Origin: Picocystis sp. L7
Taxonomy: Eukaryota > Chlorophyta > Picocystophyceae > Picocystales > Picocystaceae
Assembly: GCA_020975725.1 (NCBI GenBank)
Contig: QXJR01000011.1
Location: 665,632-729,631, forward strand
Direction of reading: 5' to 3'
Length of the DNA stretch: 64,000 nt
Shown here: in pieces, positions 1 to 9,360 of the stretch
Position numbering within the stretch: the stretch's first letter is position 1
Layout of the letters: each line of letters opens with the position of its first letter
The notes under the pieces: model-generated
What the model saw: only the letters and a program-made list of their open reading frames with translations
Told to the model about the DNA's origin: nothing
The model's database searches: none
Program-made: the position numbers and the translations under genes

Positions 1-26
1 AGGCGAGGCAGCATGCTTTGGAACAT
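1..26 (-). CDS. Type III polyketide synthase, 5' end of a second copy (partial)
   Basis: The minus strand starts at an ATG (26..24) and encodes the first eight residues MFQSMLPR, then leaves the window. Bases 1-26 and everything upstream to about 560 match 26085-26653, where the same start codon opens the complete type III PKS gene. The window edge therefore cuts a second paralogue whose body lies to the left. Nothing beyond the first eight codons is visible, so whether it is intact is unknown. Confidence 0.7.
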
Positions 27-577
27 CTTCCGTTCCTCTAGCTGGCGATGTCGGACGGGCGTGGGCAGAGGCGGTCGGTGGAAGTGTTTTCCATTGGGCA
101 GTCTCACGTGGGGTCGTTCCCCCCATACTTGACCCAGCCACCCACACATGGTGTCGGTTCGGAACTGGGGTTCGAGGAGCGGTTGAGGGGGATGGGTCTC
201 GAACCCGATGAAGATCCCCGTTTCGGGGGCGAATCTCCCCCAATGGAGAGCCCTGCTGGGTCCTGTCACCCCGGGGCGGTGAGGCACGTGGACGGTGGAT
301 CGATTGCTGCAGATCCGGTGGTCCGGGTCCGGTCACGATGGAACGATACGGTTCGTGCGGGTGCGGATTTCTCGGAGGGTTCAGACGTGGAGGAACGGAT
401 GGGAATGATGCGAAGAATTGCACGGGTACGAGGGGGAGGACACGCGCGTCCAACCTCCATGGCCCGTGGAGGAAGAAAACGAGCGGAGGACATGCACGGG
501 GGAAAGATCGCGGGTATCTAGGGTTCGGATACGCACATGTGCTGGGGGACAGGGTGACGTATCCAAGGACAACACAT
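1..577. repeat. Promoter-associated repeat A, copy 1
   Basis: This segment is near-identical to 26085-26653 and, from about 210 on, to 6510-7368. It carries the 5' end of a PKS gene plus its upstream region, with CACGTG boxes at 105-110 and 285-290. Short reading frames on both strands are conserved only because the copies are recent; none has coding character. Copies 1 and 2 match up to the sequence ACAACAC at the right end. Confidence 0.85.
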
Positions 578-1054
578 TCCGCCCCTTCTCGCCTTGGAAG
601 CGACGGGGATCCGTCGAATTCGCTCGGGTTGCAGCTAACCGTTCGTGGTGGATCTGGAGGGGGGCCCTTTTCCCGCGGGTGTAGTGGATGTCCTTTCGTA
701 AACATCGACGAAGTTAACGAGAGGGGGAGAAGGGGGTCAAAACCAAGCCAGCACACGTTTGGCCTGGGCCCTCGGCGCCCCCGAGGGTCGAAACTCCCTG
801 GGAAGGATCCATGCTCTCCCCACTGGGGCGAACGTGCCAGACTCGTCCGATTGCCAATCCGGCACACCTCCAGGGGCCGACAACACCTCCCCACCCACCA
901 CAGCCATACAAGCACTTCATGGATCACCGAGACGGATGCCACAGATCGAAGGAAGCCCGTGGAAGATAGGGCGGTGGCGTAGCAGGGAGAACAACACATC
1001 ATGGTGGTGTCGGAAGGGACCTTGGGCGCGGTGGAGGACCCCTCACTCACGTGC
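578..1054. other. Intergenic, no gene recognised
   Basis: This is GC-rich sequence open in several frames simply because stops are rare. No protein family was recognised. It separates repeat A copy 1 from the CACGTG cluster upstream of the START-domain gene. Confidence 0.5.
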
Positions 1055-1150
1055 CACGTGGGGATGGTGGGGGTGGTGCTGGAAGGGATGCACGTGGTCG
1101 GGGCGGATCCCCTGGAGGGGAGGGGGAACCGTATCCGGTACGCACACGTG
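1055..1150. promoter_or_regulatory. Cluster of three CACGTG boxes upstream of the START gene
   Basis: Perfect palindromic CACGTG (G-box/E-box) occurs at 1055-1060, 1091-1096 and 1145-1150. CACGTG is the classical site for bHLH and bZIP factors in plants and algae. The cluster lies about 730 bp before the START-domain ATG, farther than in the other genes here, so the link to this gene is an inference. Confidence 0.4.
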
Positions 1151-1876
1151 GAAGGAACCGGGATCCACAAGGGCACCCATCCCCGAAGGTGCAGGATGGT
1201 GCCCCGAACGATCCCCTCCGAATCCACAGGGATCGAGTATCGCATCCAACACCGGAAAAAACAACAACCGGTGGTGTGCTGGATCGCCCACACCCAACCA
1301 CACCCCTGGGAGGGAAGGATGGAAGTGATACTGAGGTCCGGATGGTCCTGGGAACCCATGGTCCTGGTCGGACAGCTGTCCTGGAAAGAGGTCCATCAAG
1401 CCCATCCGGGTGCCAAGGTCACCGTGCCCATGGAACGGCAAAGAACGGACGGGACCCAACAACCGCTGGCAGGGTGCCATCTCCGGGTCCAGCTGGTGGT
1501 CACGGGCCGCCCTCTGACCTCCTCCCACCCAACGCAGGGACGCCAAGGGGACCCCATCCCGGACGGAGAGGTAGGGGAGGGAGAAGAAGTCTATCACGAT
1601 GCGAGGGAAGCAGATCTACCGCTCAAGGGGGGACCGCAGGCCTCCGTGGAAGGGGTCCTGCTCGGGCTGTTGAATTGGTTGCTGGACCTCTTCCTGCAAG
1701 GGTGGACGCTTTTGTCCGCCGGGCTTTCCTGGGAATCCCCTTCTTCGAGAGGAAGCGCACGCCCGGCAAACCAGCACAACGACGGGGACCAAGGGATCAA
1801 CAGGGGAACGCACGATGACAGGGGCCGCTCGACTCGGGGAGAATCCTCGTCCGTCCCTCGATCGAAGGACCCTACG

Positions 1877-2614
1877 ATGGACGCGGAGACCGAGAATTCT
1901 GCAAACAAACAGGACTGGCAAGTGAATCGGGGCGGGGGTTTGTGGAAGCTGAATCTGCCGCAAGCAGCGCACCAGGAGGTTTCGACCGCCCTGTGGAAGA
2001 GTCAAAAAGCCCTTGGGGAGTGCGAGGGATGGGAGGGTCAGTTCCGCATCAAGGACACGGTGGTTTCGTACAGCAAAGGCCTGACCGCCAACGACGGGTC
2101 CGGACACTCCCTGTTGTACGGACGGGGCACCCTGGAAATCGCAGACTGCACGCCCGACGAGCTGGCAGATGTCACCATGCGTGCAAACTGTCGACTCATG
2201 TTGAAGGCCTTCATGGATGCACACAAAAGCAAAGGTTTGCTGCACACGTTCAACGATCATTGCCAGCTCTGTCACCTCCACATCAAGCCGCCTTGGCCAG
2301 TGGAGCAGCGCTCGATCTTCTTTCTTCTGGCCAGGATGAACCAGCCCGATGGTTCCGTGCTGGTGGTGGGACGGGGCTTGGGACCGCAAGACCTGGGTCT
2401 GGAAGTGGACACTGGAGGAGCTGTTCAGGCCGAGCTCGTGCACGGTTGTTACAGGGTGGAACGCGGCGCGGGCGGTTCGCGGGTGTCCCTGGTCTTGCAG
2501 GTCAACGCAAAGATGAGCTTGCCGCATTTCGCACAAGTGTTGCTACTCCGCGACCTCATGGGTTGCTTGAAGAGGCTGAAGGCCGAGCTTGGCAAGAGTA
2601 GGATGCATGAGTGA
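1877..2614 (+). CDS. START-domain lipid-binding protein
   Basis: This 245-residue protein is nearly all one START (StAR-related lipid transfer) domain. Diagnostic parts are the central KPPWPVEQR stretch, which matches the family's PWP-x-x-R motif, the following strand pair with DGSVLVVGR, and a C-terminal block (LVLQVNAKMSLPHFAQ, then a long amphipathic helix ending LKRLKAEL) that matches the usual 'D-KG-lP' region and closing helix. START domains bind a single sterol, phospholipid or other hydrophobic ligand. No signal peptide or membrane segment is seen, so it is probably cytosolic. The ATG at 1877 (MDAETEN) was chosen because the reading frame upstream, open to 1001, is low-complexity with no domain. 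Neighbours are an ABCG exporter and type III PKS copies, consistent with handling a lipid-like product (inference). Confidence 0.7.
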   Translation: MDAETENSANKQDWQVNRGGGLWKLNLPQAAHQEVSTALWKSQKALGECEGWEGQFRIKDTVVSYSKGLTANDGSGHSLLYGRGTLEIADCTPDELADVTMRANCRLMLKAFMDAHKSKGLLHTFNDHCQLCHLHIKPPWPVEQRSIFFLLARMNQPDGSVLVVGRGLGPQDLGLEVDTGGAVQAELVHGCYRVERGAGGSRVSLVLQVNAKMSLPHFAQVLLLRDLMGCLKRLKAELGKSRMHE

Positions 2615-4121
2615 AATCCACCCCATGAATCTGGCTGGCCCTTCCCCTGGTCCTCGAGGTTTGCTCTGGGAAGGGAGCGCTGGGGAGCTGGATCAACGGG
2701 TGGTGCGCTCGGAGTGTTTTCCCCCCCGGTGATCCACTGTATCTTTACCACGTGGATGCGCCCGACCGTGGGATGCGCGGCCTGCCTGCCCCCCGGAGGG
2801 CATACGTTCCGTACCGGACCTGGAAGGGAGCTGGCAGCCATCGATCGGGCAACACCAAGAGGCTGCACACAAGGGGACGGAATCCTCAATCCGACATGTC
2901 GGTGGCAGGTGGAACCTTTGTCAGAGGCGGCCGTCACTCGCGATGAACTTCGGTGTGGTTCGGTGATGCCGTACTGAAGCAATTGCGAGGAAGACCGCGA
3001 GCACGAGATCGTGCACGCTGTCGAGGTTGCGCAAGCTCGCATAGGCATCCCTTGCGTGGGGAGGGGAGAGGCAGGATCTTTGAAATCAAAGGCCATGAAT
3101 CGATGCAGGCGCAAAAGTTGCCCTGTGTTTTTGGGTCGTCTCCTTGGGGGATCCATCCTCTTCCCTGCGTTGAAGGGGCCACGGCAGATGCCTCGGCATC
3201 CGCCTGGTTCCGCCCTGCCCAGTCCTCCCTGCCCTCGAAGTGCATTCCCTGGGCTTCTGGGGAGCGAAGCTGCATCCGCAAGGCCAGCTCGTGCTTGATC
3301 GCACGATGCGTAGGCTAGAGCACAGATCAAGGCGAGCGAGGCAGAGCAACATGAGAACGACCGCAGTCGCCATGTGCGATGCGTGTTCCATCCTCCGTAC
3401 CATTCCCTCCCTCGTTTCGAACCCTCGAGGCTGGGCCATCCCTGCAAAGCCAGGAGAAGGGCGACCGAGGCGGGCTTCCCGGGTCCACGGTCTGGAAGGA
3501 CGAACTTGGGAGCTTCAACCAGAGCCCGCGACCATTCCTCCGTACCTGGCCGTGCAACATGGAGCTGGAGAAGTGTTGGGACCCTGGCGTCGGGCGGTCA
3601 AACGAGAAAAGGTGCAGAGGTTCAAGCTCACCGCTGGGCTGTACAAGCGTGGAAGGAGGATGAATCCCACGTTGGCGTTCCAGTTCAAGCGCTACCCAAC
3701 GTTGATCTCCGGTGGACATCCCCAGCGGTAGCTAAGGAGTCGGTCCAGCCAACCCGGGGAACAAGAGCCTCTCCGTGGACGACCTCTTGCTCGGATGCAC
3801 CGCGGTTTGGGCCACCTGCCAAGCAGGGCTCTCCTCTCGCCTGTTACACAAAGAGGGGCAAAAAGCCCGCCAAACCGGGGCAGTGGAATGCGGGGGATGG
3901 AAGCAGCAAGAGCGCGCCGAAATCGCCGCCTCCTTTCCCTGGGAAAGGCGAGGCAGCGGATGGATCGTGCCCCTTGCTGTCGGGCACCGTTGTGGAGGTT
4001 TCTTGTGCACCCGTGGCGGCCGTTCTGTTTGCTGGTAGATGCGGGAGACCACGGATGGGCAACCCAAGGAAAGGAGGATCCCCCGTGCCGGACCACAAGC
4101 AACCGTGCGCATCCACGCTGC
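2615..4121. other. Intergenic between START and ABCG genes
   Basis: There are overlapping open frames on both strands in GC-rich sequence, and no family was recognised. The most protein-like piece is the short frame listed separately at 3086-3373. A multi-exon gene on the minus strand cannot be excluded. Confidence 0.4.
3086..3373 (-). CDS. Possible small secreted protein (doubtful)
   Basis: From an ATG at 3373 the minus strand encodes 95 residues beginning MATAVVLMLLCLARLDLCSS, which has the look of a cleavable signal peptide. The rest is basic, with Cys and Pro, and matches nothing I recognise. Frames on the same strand overlap it, so a spliced gene or a chance frame are equally possible. 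It is listed only because the N-terminus is suggestive. Confidence 0.18.
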   Translation of the reverse strand: MATAVVLMLLCLARLDLCSSLRIVRSSTSWPCGCSFAPQKPRECTSRAGRTGQGGTRRMPRHLPWPLQRREEDGSPKETTQKHRATFAPASIHGL

Positions 4122-6200
4122 TCAGCGGAGTTCCCTGGTAAAAAGGCGCAAGGAAACGTAGGAAAGCGCATTCAAAACGACGCCCATCACCAGAAGTCCG
4201 GCGATGTTGGAGGCATAGCTCCAACCAAACCCGCCGTTGGAAAGTATGTCGCTCGAGTTTATATCCAGGCCAACGGCACTCACCTCCAAGTCTCCTACGG
4301 AGAGCAGGCCGTTCAAATCCGCATTGGAGGTGAACGCCTCCTCACAGGCCGCCAAGATGGATGCAGATTCATCCATGCCCTGAACCTCCACGTTGCGATA
4401 CACCACATCCGAATCAAACTGGTTCACCACCAGAGCCTCAAAAGCGTACCGCGCGGTGCACAAATACTGCAGCCAGGACACGTACTGGGATACCATGGAA
4501 AGGGGCACGACGTGGTTGGAGTAGATCACGTTGATCATCACCACCCCCCCTGCGGCCACAATAGCCGTCGTAACGTTTGGAAGCGCCAGCGAAGCAAGCA
4601 CCACCGCAAGCGCGCTGTTCCAATGGTTCAGCCAAAGGGCCACAAAAGCCTTGAAGAAGGGCCCCGCGCCAGACCGGTAACCCATCCAGAAGTACGTAGG
4701 GGCCAAGAGTGCCACGGCAGAAAAGAAAACCACCACCGCTTCACAGAACGTGTTTGCAACGTAGTACGCAAGCGCCCCGTACATACGACTCTTGGACTCC
4801 TTGACGAAAAACTGCCGGTCCGAAACAAAGATGTTGATGGCCACGAAAGGAAGGATGAGCGAAACAATGGTCAGTGTGAAAAGACCGTTGAGAAGCTGGA
4901 ACGGTCCATTGCCGGGCTCCATGAACGCCAATCCAAGCAAAGCCGCCAACAGCAGCATGCATCCGATCCGCCCCAAGATGCTGAAGAGGTCCCTGTAGTA
5001 CTTCTGGATGGCACGGGCGGTGAGGACTCGCAGCTGGACCCGAAAGCCCGCCGGAATGGGGAGGTCCGAAGACGCGTATGGTTTTTTGTCCGAAGACGCT
5101 GGGGAGTGAACCGTCCTGTTTCGTTCAAAAGACGCTTTGGCTTGTAGCAGGTCGGCCAATTCTTTCATGGTGTTGCCCTGCATTTGTTCTTTCCCCTTCC
5201 AGTCGCTGATGCTGATCACTTCCAGTATGAAATCGCATTCGTTGAAGCCGGGTACATCTTTGTGGGGCGTGTACCCCAAGTCGGCGAACCAGGAACAGGC
5301 CGCACGCGGGTCACCCGCATAGAGCATGTGACCGCAACTTAAAATGAAAACGTTGTCCAGCATATCCCAGATCCTCTGTTGGGGCTGGTGGATGGTTGCC
5401 ACCACGGTCACCATTCTTTCTGTTGCTTCCTTGCGCAGGATGGACATCATGTGCAAAGCATTGAAACTGTCCAGGCCGGTCGTAAACTCATCCAAGAGCA
5501 GGACGCTGGGGGCGCTGACCAGCCCCGCTCCCAGAGAAAGCCTGCGTCGCTCTCCTCCGCTGATGCCTCTTGTCAGGAACCCGCTGAAGTTGTATCCCCC
5601 GATGCGATGTCCGCCGATGCTGTCTAGCCCCGTGTCAAACAGGACTTGGCTCACCTTCTCCATTTGTTGCGCCGTGCTCAGGTGCGGTGCCCGGAGCTGC
5701 ACGGTGAAAGCCAGTGCTTCGTGCACGGTCATGATGGGAATGAAGGAGTCCTCTTGCTGCACGTAGCTGAGGCGCCTCCCCAGGTCGGGGATCTCTGTGG
5801 GATCCCTGTCCTCGAAGCGCACTTCTCCGGTGATGCGTCCCAGTGTCTTCCTCCCCGCCAAGATGTCCAGCAGGCTGGTCTTTCCTGCGCCCGAGGGTCC
5901 AACGATGGCCGAGATTTGCCCCGGAAGGAAGGAGCCTGCACATTCGTGCAGCACGTGCTGTTCATCTCCTTCCTTGTCGCGATAGGCGCAGGAAACCCCT
6001 CCGAAGGACACCGGCATCCCTGGTTCGCGAACTCGTTCGGTGGCTTTCGGTGTCCATTCGAGCGAACCGTCACCCACTTCGACGTCGTTTCGCATCTCGG
6101 AACCGTTCGGATGGGTCTTCTCCCCGTTGGATGGCTTGCCTTCGTCTGGTGTGGATTGCCCCTCCCTCGGTCCCCTCCTGGCATCGGTTCTTTCTTCCAT
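4122..6200 (-). CDS. Half-size ABC transporter, ABCG/White type
   Basis: This 692-residue protein is in the usual half-transporter size range with the ABCG order: nucleotide-binding domain first, membrane domain second. Visible motifs are Walker A GPSGAGKTS (residues 101-109), ABC signature ISGGERRR (213-220), Walker B VLLLDE (233-238) and the H-loop histidine in TIHQP (271). About six hydrophobic segments follow in the C-terminal half, separated by a long loop before the last one, as in ABC2-type membrane domains. The start at 6200 (MEERTD) is the first ATG before the domain; the frame continues upstream without one that makes sense. ABCG half-transporters dimerise and export lipids, sterols, waxes or polyketides across the plasma membrane. 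In land plants ABCG26 exports type III PKS products for sporopollenin. The nearby PKS and START genes make a similar role plausible, but substrate is inference. Confidence 0.92.
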   Translation of the reverse strand: MEERTDARRGPREGQSTPDEGKPSNGEKTHPNGSEMRNDVEVGDGSLEWTPKATERVREPGMPVSFGGVSCAYRDKEGDEQHVLHECAGSFLPGQISAIVGPSGAGKTSLLDILAGRKTLGRITGEVRFEDRDPTEIPDLGRRLSYVQQEDSFIPIMTVHEALAFTVQLRAPHLSTAQQMEKVSQVLFDTGLDSIGGHRIGGYNFSGFLTRGISGGERRRLSLGAGLVSAPSVLLLDEFTTGLDSFNALHMMSILRKEATERMVTVVATIHQPQQRIWDMLDNVFILSCGHMLYAGDPRAACSWFADLGYTPHKDVPGFNECDFILEVISISDWKGKEQMQGNTMKELADLLQAKASFERNRTVHSPASSDKKPYASSDLPIPAGFRVQLRVLTARAIQKYYRDLFSILGRIGCMLLLAALLGLAFMEPGNGPFQLLNGLFTLTIVSLILPFVAINIFVSDRQFFVKESKSRMYGALAYYVANTFCEAVVVFFSAVALLAPTYFWMGYRSGAGPFFKAFVALWLNHWNSALAVVLASLALPNVTTAIVAAGGVVMINVIYSNHVVPLSMVSQYVSWLQYLCTARYAFEALVVNQFDSDVVYRNVEVQGMDESASILAACEEAFTSNADLNGLLSVGDLEVSAVGLDINSSDILSNGGFGWSYASNIAGLLVMGVVLNALSYVSLRLFTRELR

Positions 6201-6245
6201 GTCCTTTTGAACACCCCTTCCATCCCCACCCGTCCTGGGGATGAT

Positions 6246-6461
6246 CACGTGGGGTCGATGGAAGGGGGATGGAGACGTCTTTCCCCTCCCCCCATCCGGC
6301 ACCCAAGCCACCGTACCCTCGTTCCCCTACGGATCCAGTGGGGCTGGAGCTACGGTGGAGGAATGGGATCACGTGGGTGCGATCCGAGGGAATCCACCGG
6401 GATCCCATCCCCCGCCCCCACACCATGGTGTCCCCACTCCGGGGACGGTGAAGGACACGTG
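6246..6461. promoter_or_regulatory. Three CACGTG boxes upstream of ABCG
   Basis: Perfect CACGTG is seen at 6246-6251, 6370-6375 and 6456-6461, starting 45 bp before the ABCG start codon. Flanks are similar (ATCACGTGGG twice), suggesting repeated binding sites for one factor. Confidence 0.5.
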
Positions 6462-6509
6462 GTCGGGGATGGACCAGGATCCGCCCCAGATCCCACACAA
6501 TGGATGCGG

Positions 6510-7368
6510 GGGATCGGATCGAATCCAGAAGAAGACCCAGAAGAAGACCCCCGTTTCGGGGGCGAAGCTCTGTTGACCGAATAGTCTTTCTCAGTGGGTT
6601 TTGCGTGAGAGAGATCGATGATTATCACCACTAATTCACTACCTAGTATTACAGTTCCACCCACGAGCGTGCGAATCACCAAACACCAGGTTCCAAGTTT
6701 GACCGTACGTGTGTTCCAACGGTTCCAGTTGCCATGCCCTTCAGTTCTTCTCGTAGGCTCACGAGTCCAACACAGCAGCAAGCGTCCACACTTCTCTCTA
6801 CCAGTCCCTTCTGACACTCCACTGGAGTATATCAGGTGGGGGGCAGTGCTACAATCCCATGCAGTTCAGGATACCTACCACTGCAGACTTCGGTGATGGG
6901 GTGACCCAGTCCCTTCGATCCCTTCCGAGACTCGAAACCACTGGGGGTGGGAGTATCTTCGAACTGGGGTGACTCGAGTGAACCATCATGATTGTACCCA
7001 GGTACAGCCAATTGACTAACAAGCTCCCCCATTGGAGAGCCCTACTGGGTCCTGTCACCCCGGAGCGGTGAGGCATGTGGACGGTGGATCGATTCCTGCA
7101 GATCCGGTGGTCCGGGTCCGGTCACGATGGAACGATACGGTTCGTGCGGGTGCGGATTTCTCGGAGGGGTCAGACGAGGGAGGGGGGAAGAGGATAGGAA
7201 TGGTCCGAGGAAATGCACGGGTCCGCGAGGGAGGACACGCGCGTCCAACCTCCATGGCCCGTGGAGGAAGAAAACGAGCGGAGGACGTGCAAGGGGGAAA
7301 GATCGCGGGTATCTGGGGTTCGGATACGCACATGTGCTGGGGGACAGGGTGACGTAGCCAAGTACAAC
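6510..7368. repeat. Promoter-associated repeat A, copy 2 (interrupted)
   Basis: The outer parts match repeat A copies 1 and 3. They are split by a 451-bp insertion: the left piece ends at GGGGCGAAGCTC (6570) and the right piece resumes at AGCTCCCCCATTGG (7022). Its upstream part is more diverged than in the other copies. Like them it lies upstream of a minus-strand gene, here ABCG. Confidence 0.75.
6571..7021. mobile_element. Solo LTR of a retrotransposon
   Basis: The element begins TGTTGACC and ends GACTAACA, giving the TG...CA termini and TGTT/AACA inverted ends of retrotransposon LTRs. It is flanked by a perfect 5-bp direct repeat AGCTC (6566-6570 and 7022-7026). The undisturbed site is visible in repeat A copies 1 and 3. 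Length is 451 bp, with no internal coding region. A solo LTR is normally left after recombination between the two LTRs of a full element. It is not similar to the LTRs of the gypsy element at 11.6-20.5 kb. Confidence 0.85.
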
Positions 7369-7687
7369 ACGGTTCGGCCGATCTGCCCGGCTTTCGTACG
7401 ACTTACCCCACATGGTCCCTTCGCCCCAAAGCGTTGTGTGGGTTGTTTCTGCTGCTATACAGATCGGGTCGATCGCCCCACTTGGATGGGTCGACACCCT
7501 AGGCTTATGGGAGTGGCCCGAATGCGTTTTGCAAGGGGGTGGCTCGTGCGCTAGGATGTCTAGTCAAAGTGCGCGGCCGCTTACTCGACCCACACCTGCA
7601 TTAAAGTGCTTCGGTACCTTGGGACGGTACCTGAACGCGGGCCAAAGAAAACTACGGGCAGTCACGGCCTCCACACTGTGCAGCACT

Positions 7688-7693
7688 CACGTG
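7688..7693. promoter_or_regulatory. CACGTG box upstream of the FG-GAP gene
   Basis: A perfect palindrome 248 bp before the ATG at 7942. The remainder of 7369-7941 holds no recognisable gene. Confidence 0.3.
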
Positions 7694-7941
7694 CAGCTGC
7701 TATACGACGAACACCTAGCGCAACAACTGTCCGTCGCATCTTTTCTGCGTCGTGGAAGGAAAGGCTTGAAAGCACGATATCGGGACGACTGGACAACTGC
7801 ACTTCTATTTCCCACACCTGATCATCAAGTTTCAGCTGTAGAAGACTACGGAAAGAAAGGAAGTCGACTGGTGGCTGTGTCAAGCTTTTCTGTGAGAGAG
7901 CATCCAAAACAATTCGCAGCTTGTCTTGATTTTCGACAACT

Positions 7942-9360
7942 ATGCACTTCATAGCCTGCCTCTTGTTTGCTGCGTCTGCATGGTCCTGCCTGTTGCTTCA
8001 AGGAGTGACCAGCACAGATGCTAATGAGGATTCGTCGGCAACGACACAAGAGGTCCTCTGCTTGCCTCACGCAAGCTTTAACGAAGGTCAATACCTCCTT
8101 GCTAGCGATGCAAGGCTTCGACGACGACCAAGGCCTCTTCTGATGACCATCGGTACGCAGTTTGGGACTAGATTTCCCTACTCTGCAGAAGCTCTACGGC
8201 GCTGGCGACCCTTTGCCTTAGGGGATGAACTTGGCAGTGCAGTCGCAGTGGATGGACCCATCATGGCTGCTTCAGCCTTTGCAGACACGAGTAGACAAGG
8301 ACTACAGATCGGAGCGGTCTACACGTATGTTTCAGATGACGATGGAAAGACGTGGCAAGAGACGAGCAAGATTGTTCCAAGCGATTTCTCCAGATTTATG
8401 TTTTTTGGGCACAGAATTGGCATTTCTGGGAATGAACTTTTCGTCACCACAAGGACATCAAATGGGGGTCGAGACCTCACGGGAGCACTTTATGTCTTCC
8501 AGACTAATGACGGAGGGTACAACTGGGAAGAGACCCAGAAATTGACACCCAACGGGGGCGATGGTTTGTTCTTCGGTGAGAGCCTCTCTGTATCTGAAGA
8601 GTTCGTGGTGGTTGGGGCTCCACTGGCCAGTACCAGAACAAATTCTCTAGTAGGGCAAGCTTTTGTTTTTGCCAAAAGAGAAGGCAAGTGGGTCCAGACC
8701 GCACTCCTTGAAGCCAAGAACACTAAGAAATACTCCAGCTTTGGCTGGTCTGTAGCAGTGCATGGTACCACCGTGGTTGTAGGGGCGACTGGGGAGAATC
8801 CAGAGGGTGTCTTTGATGCAGGATCTGTGTATGTCTTTAAAACTGAGGATCAAGGAAACACGTGGAGCGAAGTTCAGAAACTTACTGCTCCAGACAAGCA
8901 AAAGAGTGACTGGTTTGGTTATGCGTTGGCAATGGAGGAGGGCATCCTAATGATTGGGATGATCAACAATCATGAACCCAAGGACCGAGAAGGTGTCTTT
9001 GTCTTTTGTTCGAGCAACAATGGGTATGTCTGGCGTCTCATTCAGAGATTGCGCCCTCATGATGCTACCCGTGGTCAAGGCTTTGGTCGAGCAGTTTCCC
9101 TCTCTGGAAAAACAGCAGTAATGGCTGCTGTTGATGATGGATACTACAGTCCAGGCGCTGCTTATGTGTACTCAACCTGCAGCAACAACTGTAGCTCTTG
9201 GTGGTCAGAGACCCAGAAGCTGGTATCGCCAAAGCCTTCCATCAACCAGCAGTTTGGTCACTCAGTCTCCGTCCAACACGACAATCTGATTGTGGGTGCC
9301 CTTGCCGATGGAGTTCCTGGCAACTACTGGGGAGCACTCTTCACCTATGTACGCCATTGA
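7942..9360 (+). CDS. Secreted FG-GAP repeat (beta-propeller) protein
   Basis: This 472-residue protein starts with a signal peptide-like segment (MHFIACLLFAASAWSCLLLQ). From about residue 90 it carries roughly seven FG-GAP-like blades, each with a 'FG-x-S/A-v-a-v' strand (for example FGWSVAVHGTTVVVGA, FGYALAMEEGILMIG, FGHSVSVQHDNLIVGA), a 'G-A/S-vYvF' strand and a 'W-x-e-x-Q-K-L' strand. This is the integrin-alpha N-terminal fold, a protein or glycan interaction module, and no enzyme motif is present. There is no C-terminal membrane segment, so it is probably secreted or wall-associated. The ATG at 7942 directly precedes the signal sequence. It is a single exon ending GALFTYVRH. Confidence 0.85.
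   Translation: MHFIACLLFAASAWSCLLLQGVTSTDANEDSSATTQEVLCLPHASFNEGQYLLASDARLRRRPRPLLMTIGTQFGTRFPYSAEALRRWRPFALGDELGSAVAVDGPIMAASAFADTSRQGLQIGAVYTYVSDDDGKTWQETSKIVPSDFSRFMFFGHRIGISGNELFVTTRTSNGGRDLTGALYVFQTNDGGYNWEETQKLTPNGGDGLFFGESLSVSEEFVVVGAPLASTRTNSLVGQAFVFAKREGKWVQTALLEAKNTKKYSSFGWSVAVHGTTVVVGATGENPEGVFDAGSVYVFKTEDQGNTWSEVQKLTAPDKQKSDWFGYALAMEEGILMIGMINNHEPKDREGVFVFCSSNNGYVWRLIQRLRPHDATRGQGFGRAVSLSGKTAVMAAVDDGYYSPGAAYVYSTCSNNCSSWWSETQKLVSPKPSINQQFGHSVSVQHDNLIVGALADGVPGNYWGALFTYVRH

Noticed and set aside
1001-1876. N-terminal extension of the START protein
   Set aside because: The frame is open but low-complexity and without domain similarity; GC-rich sequence here is open in several frames.
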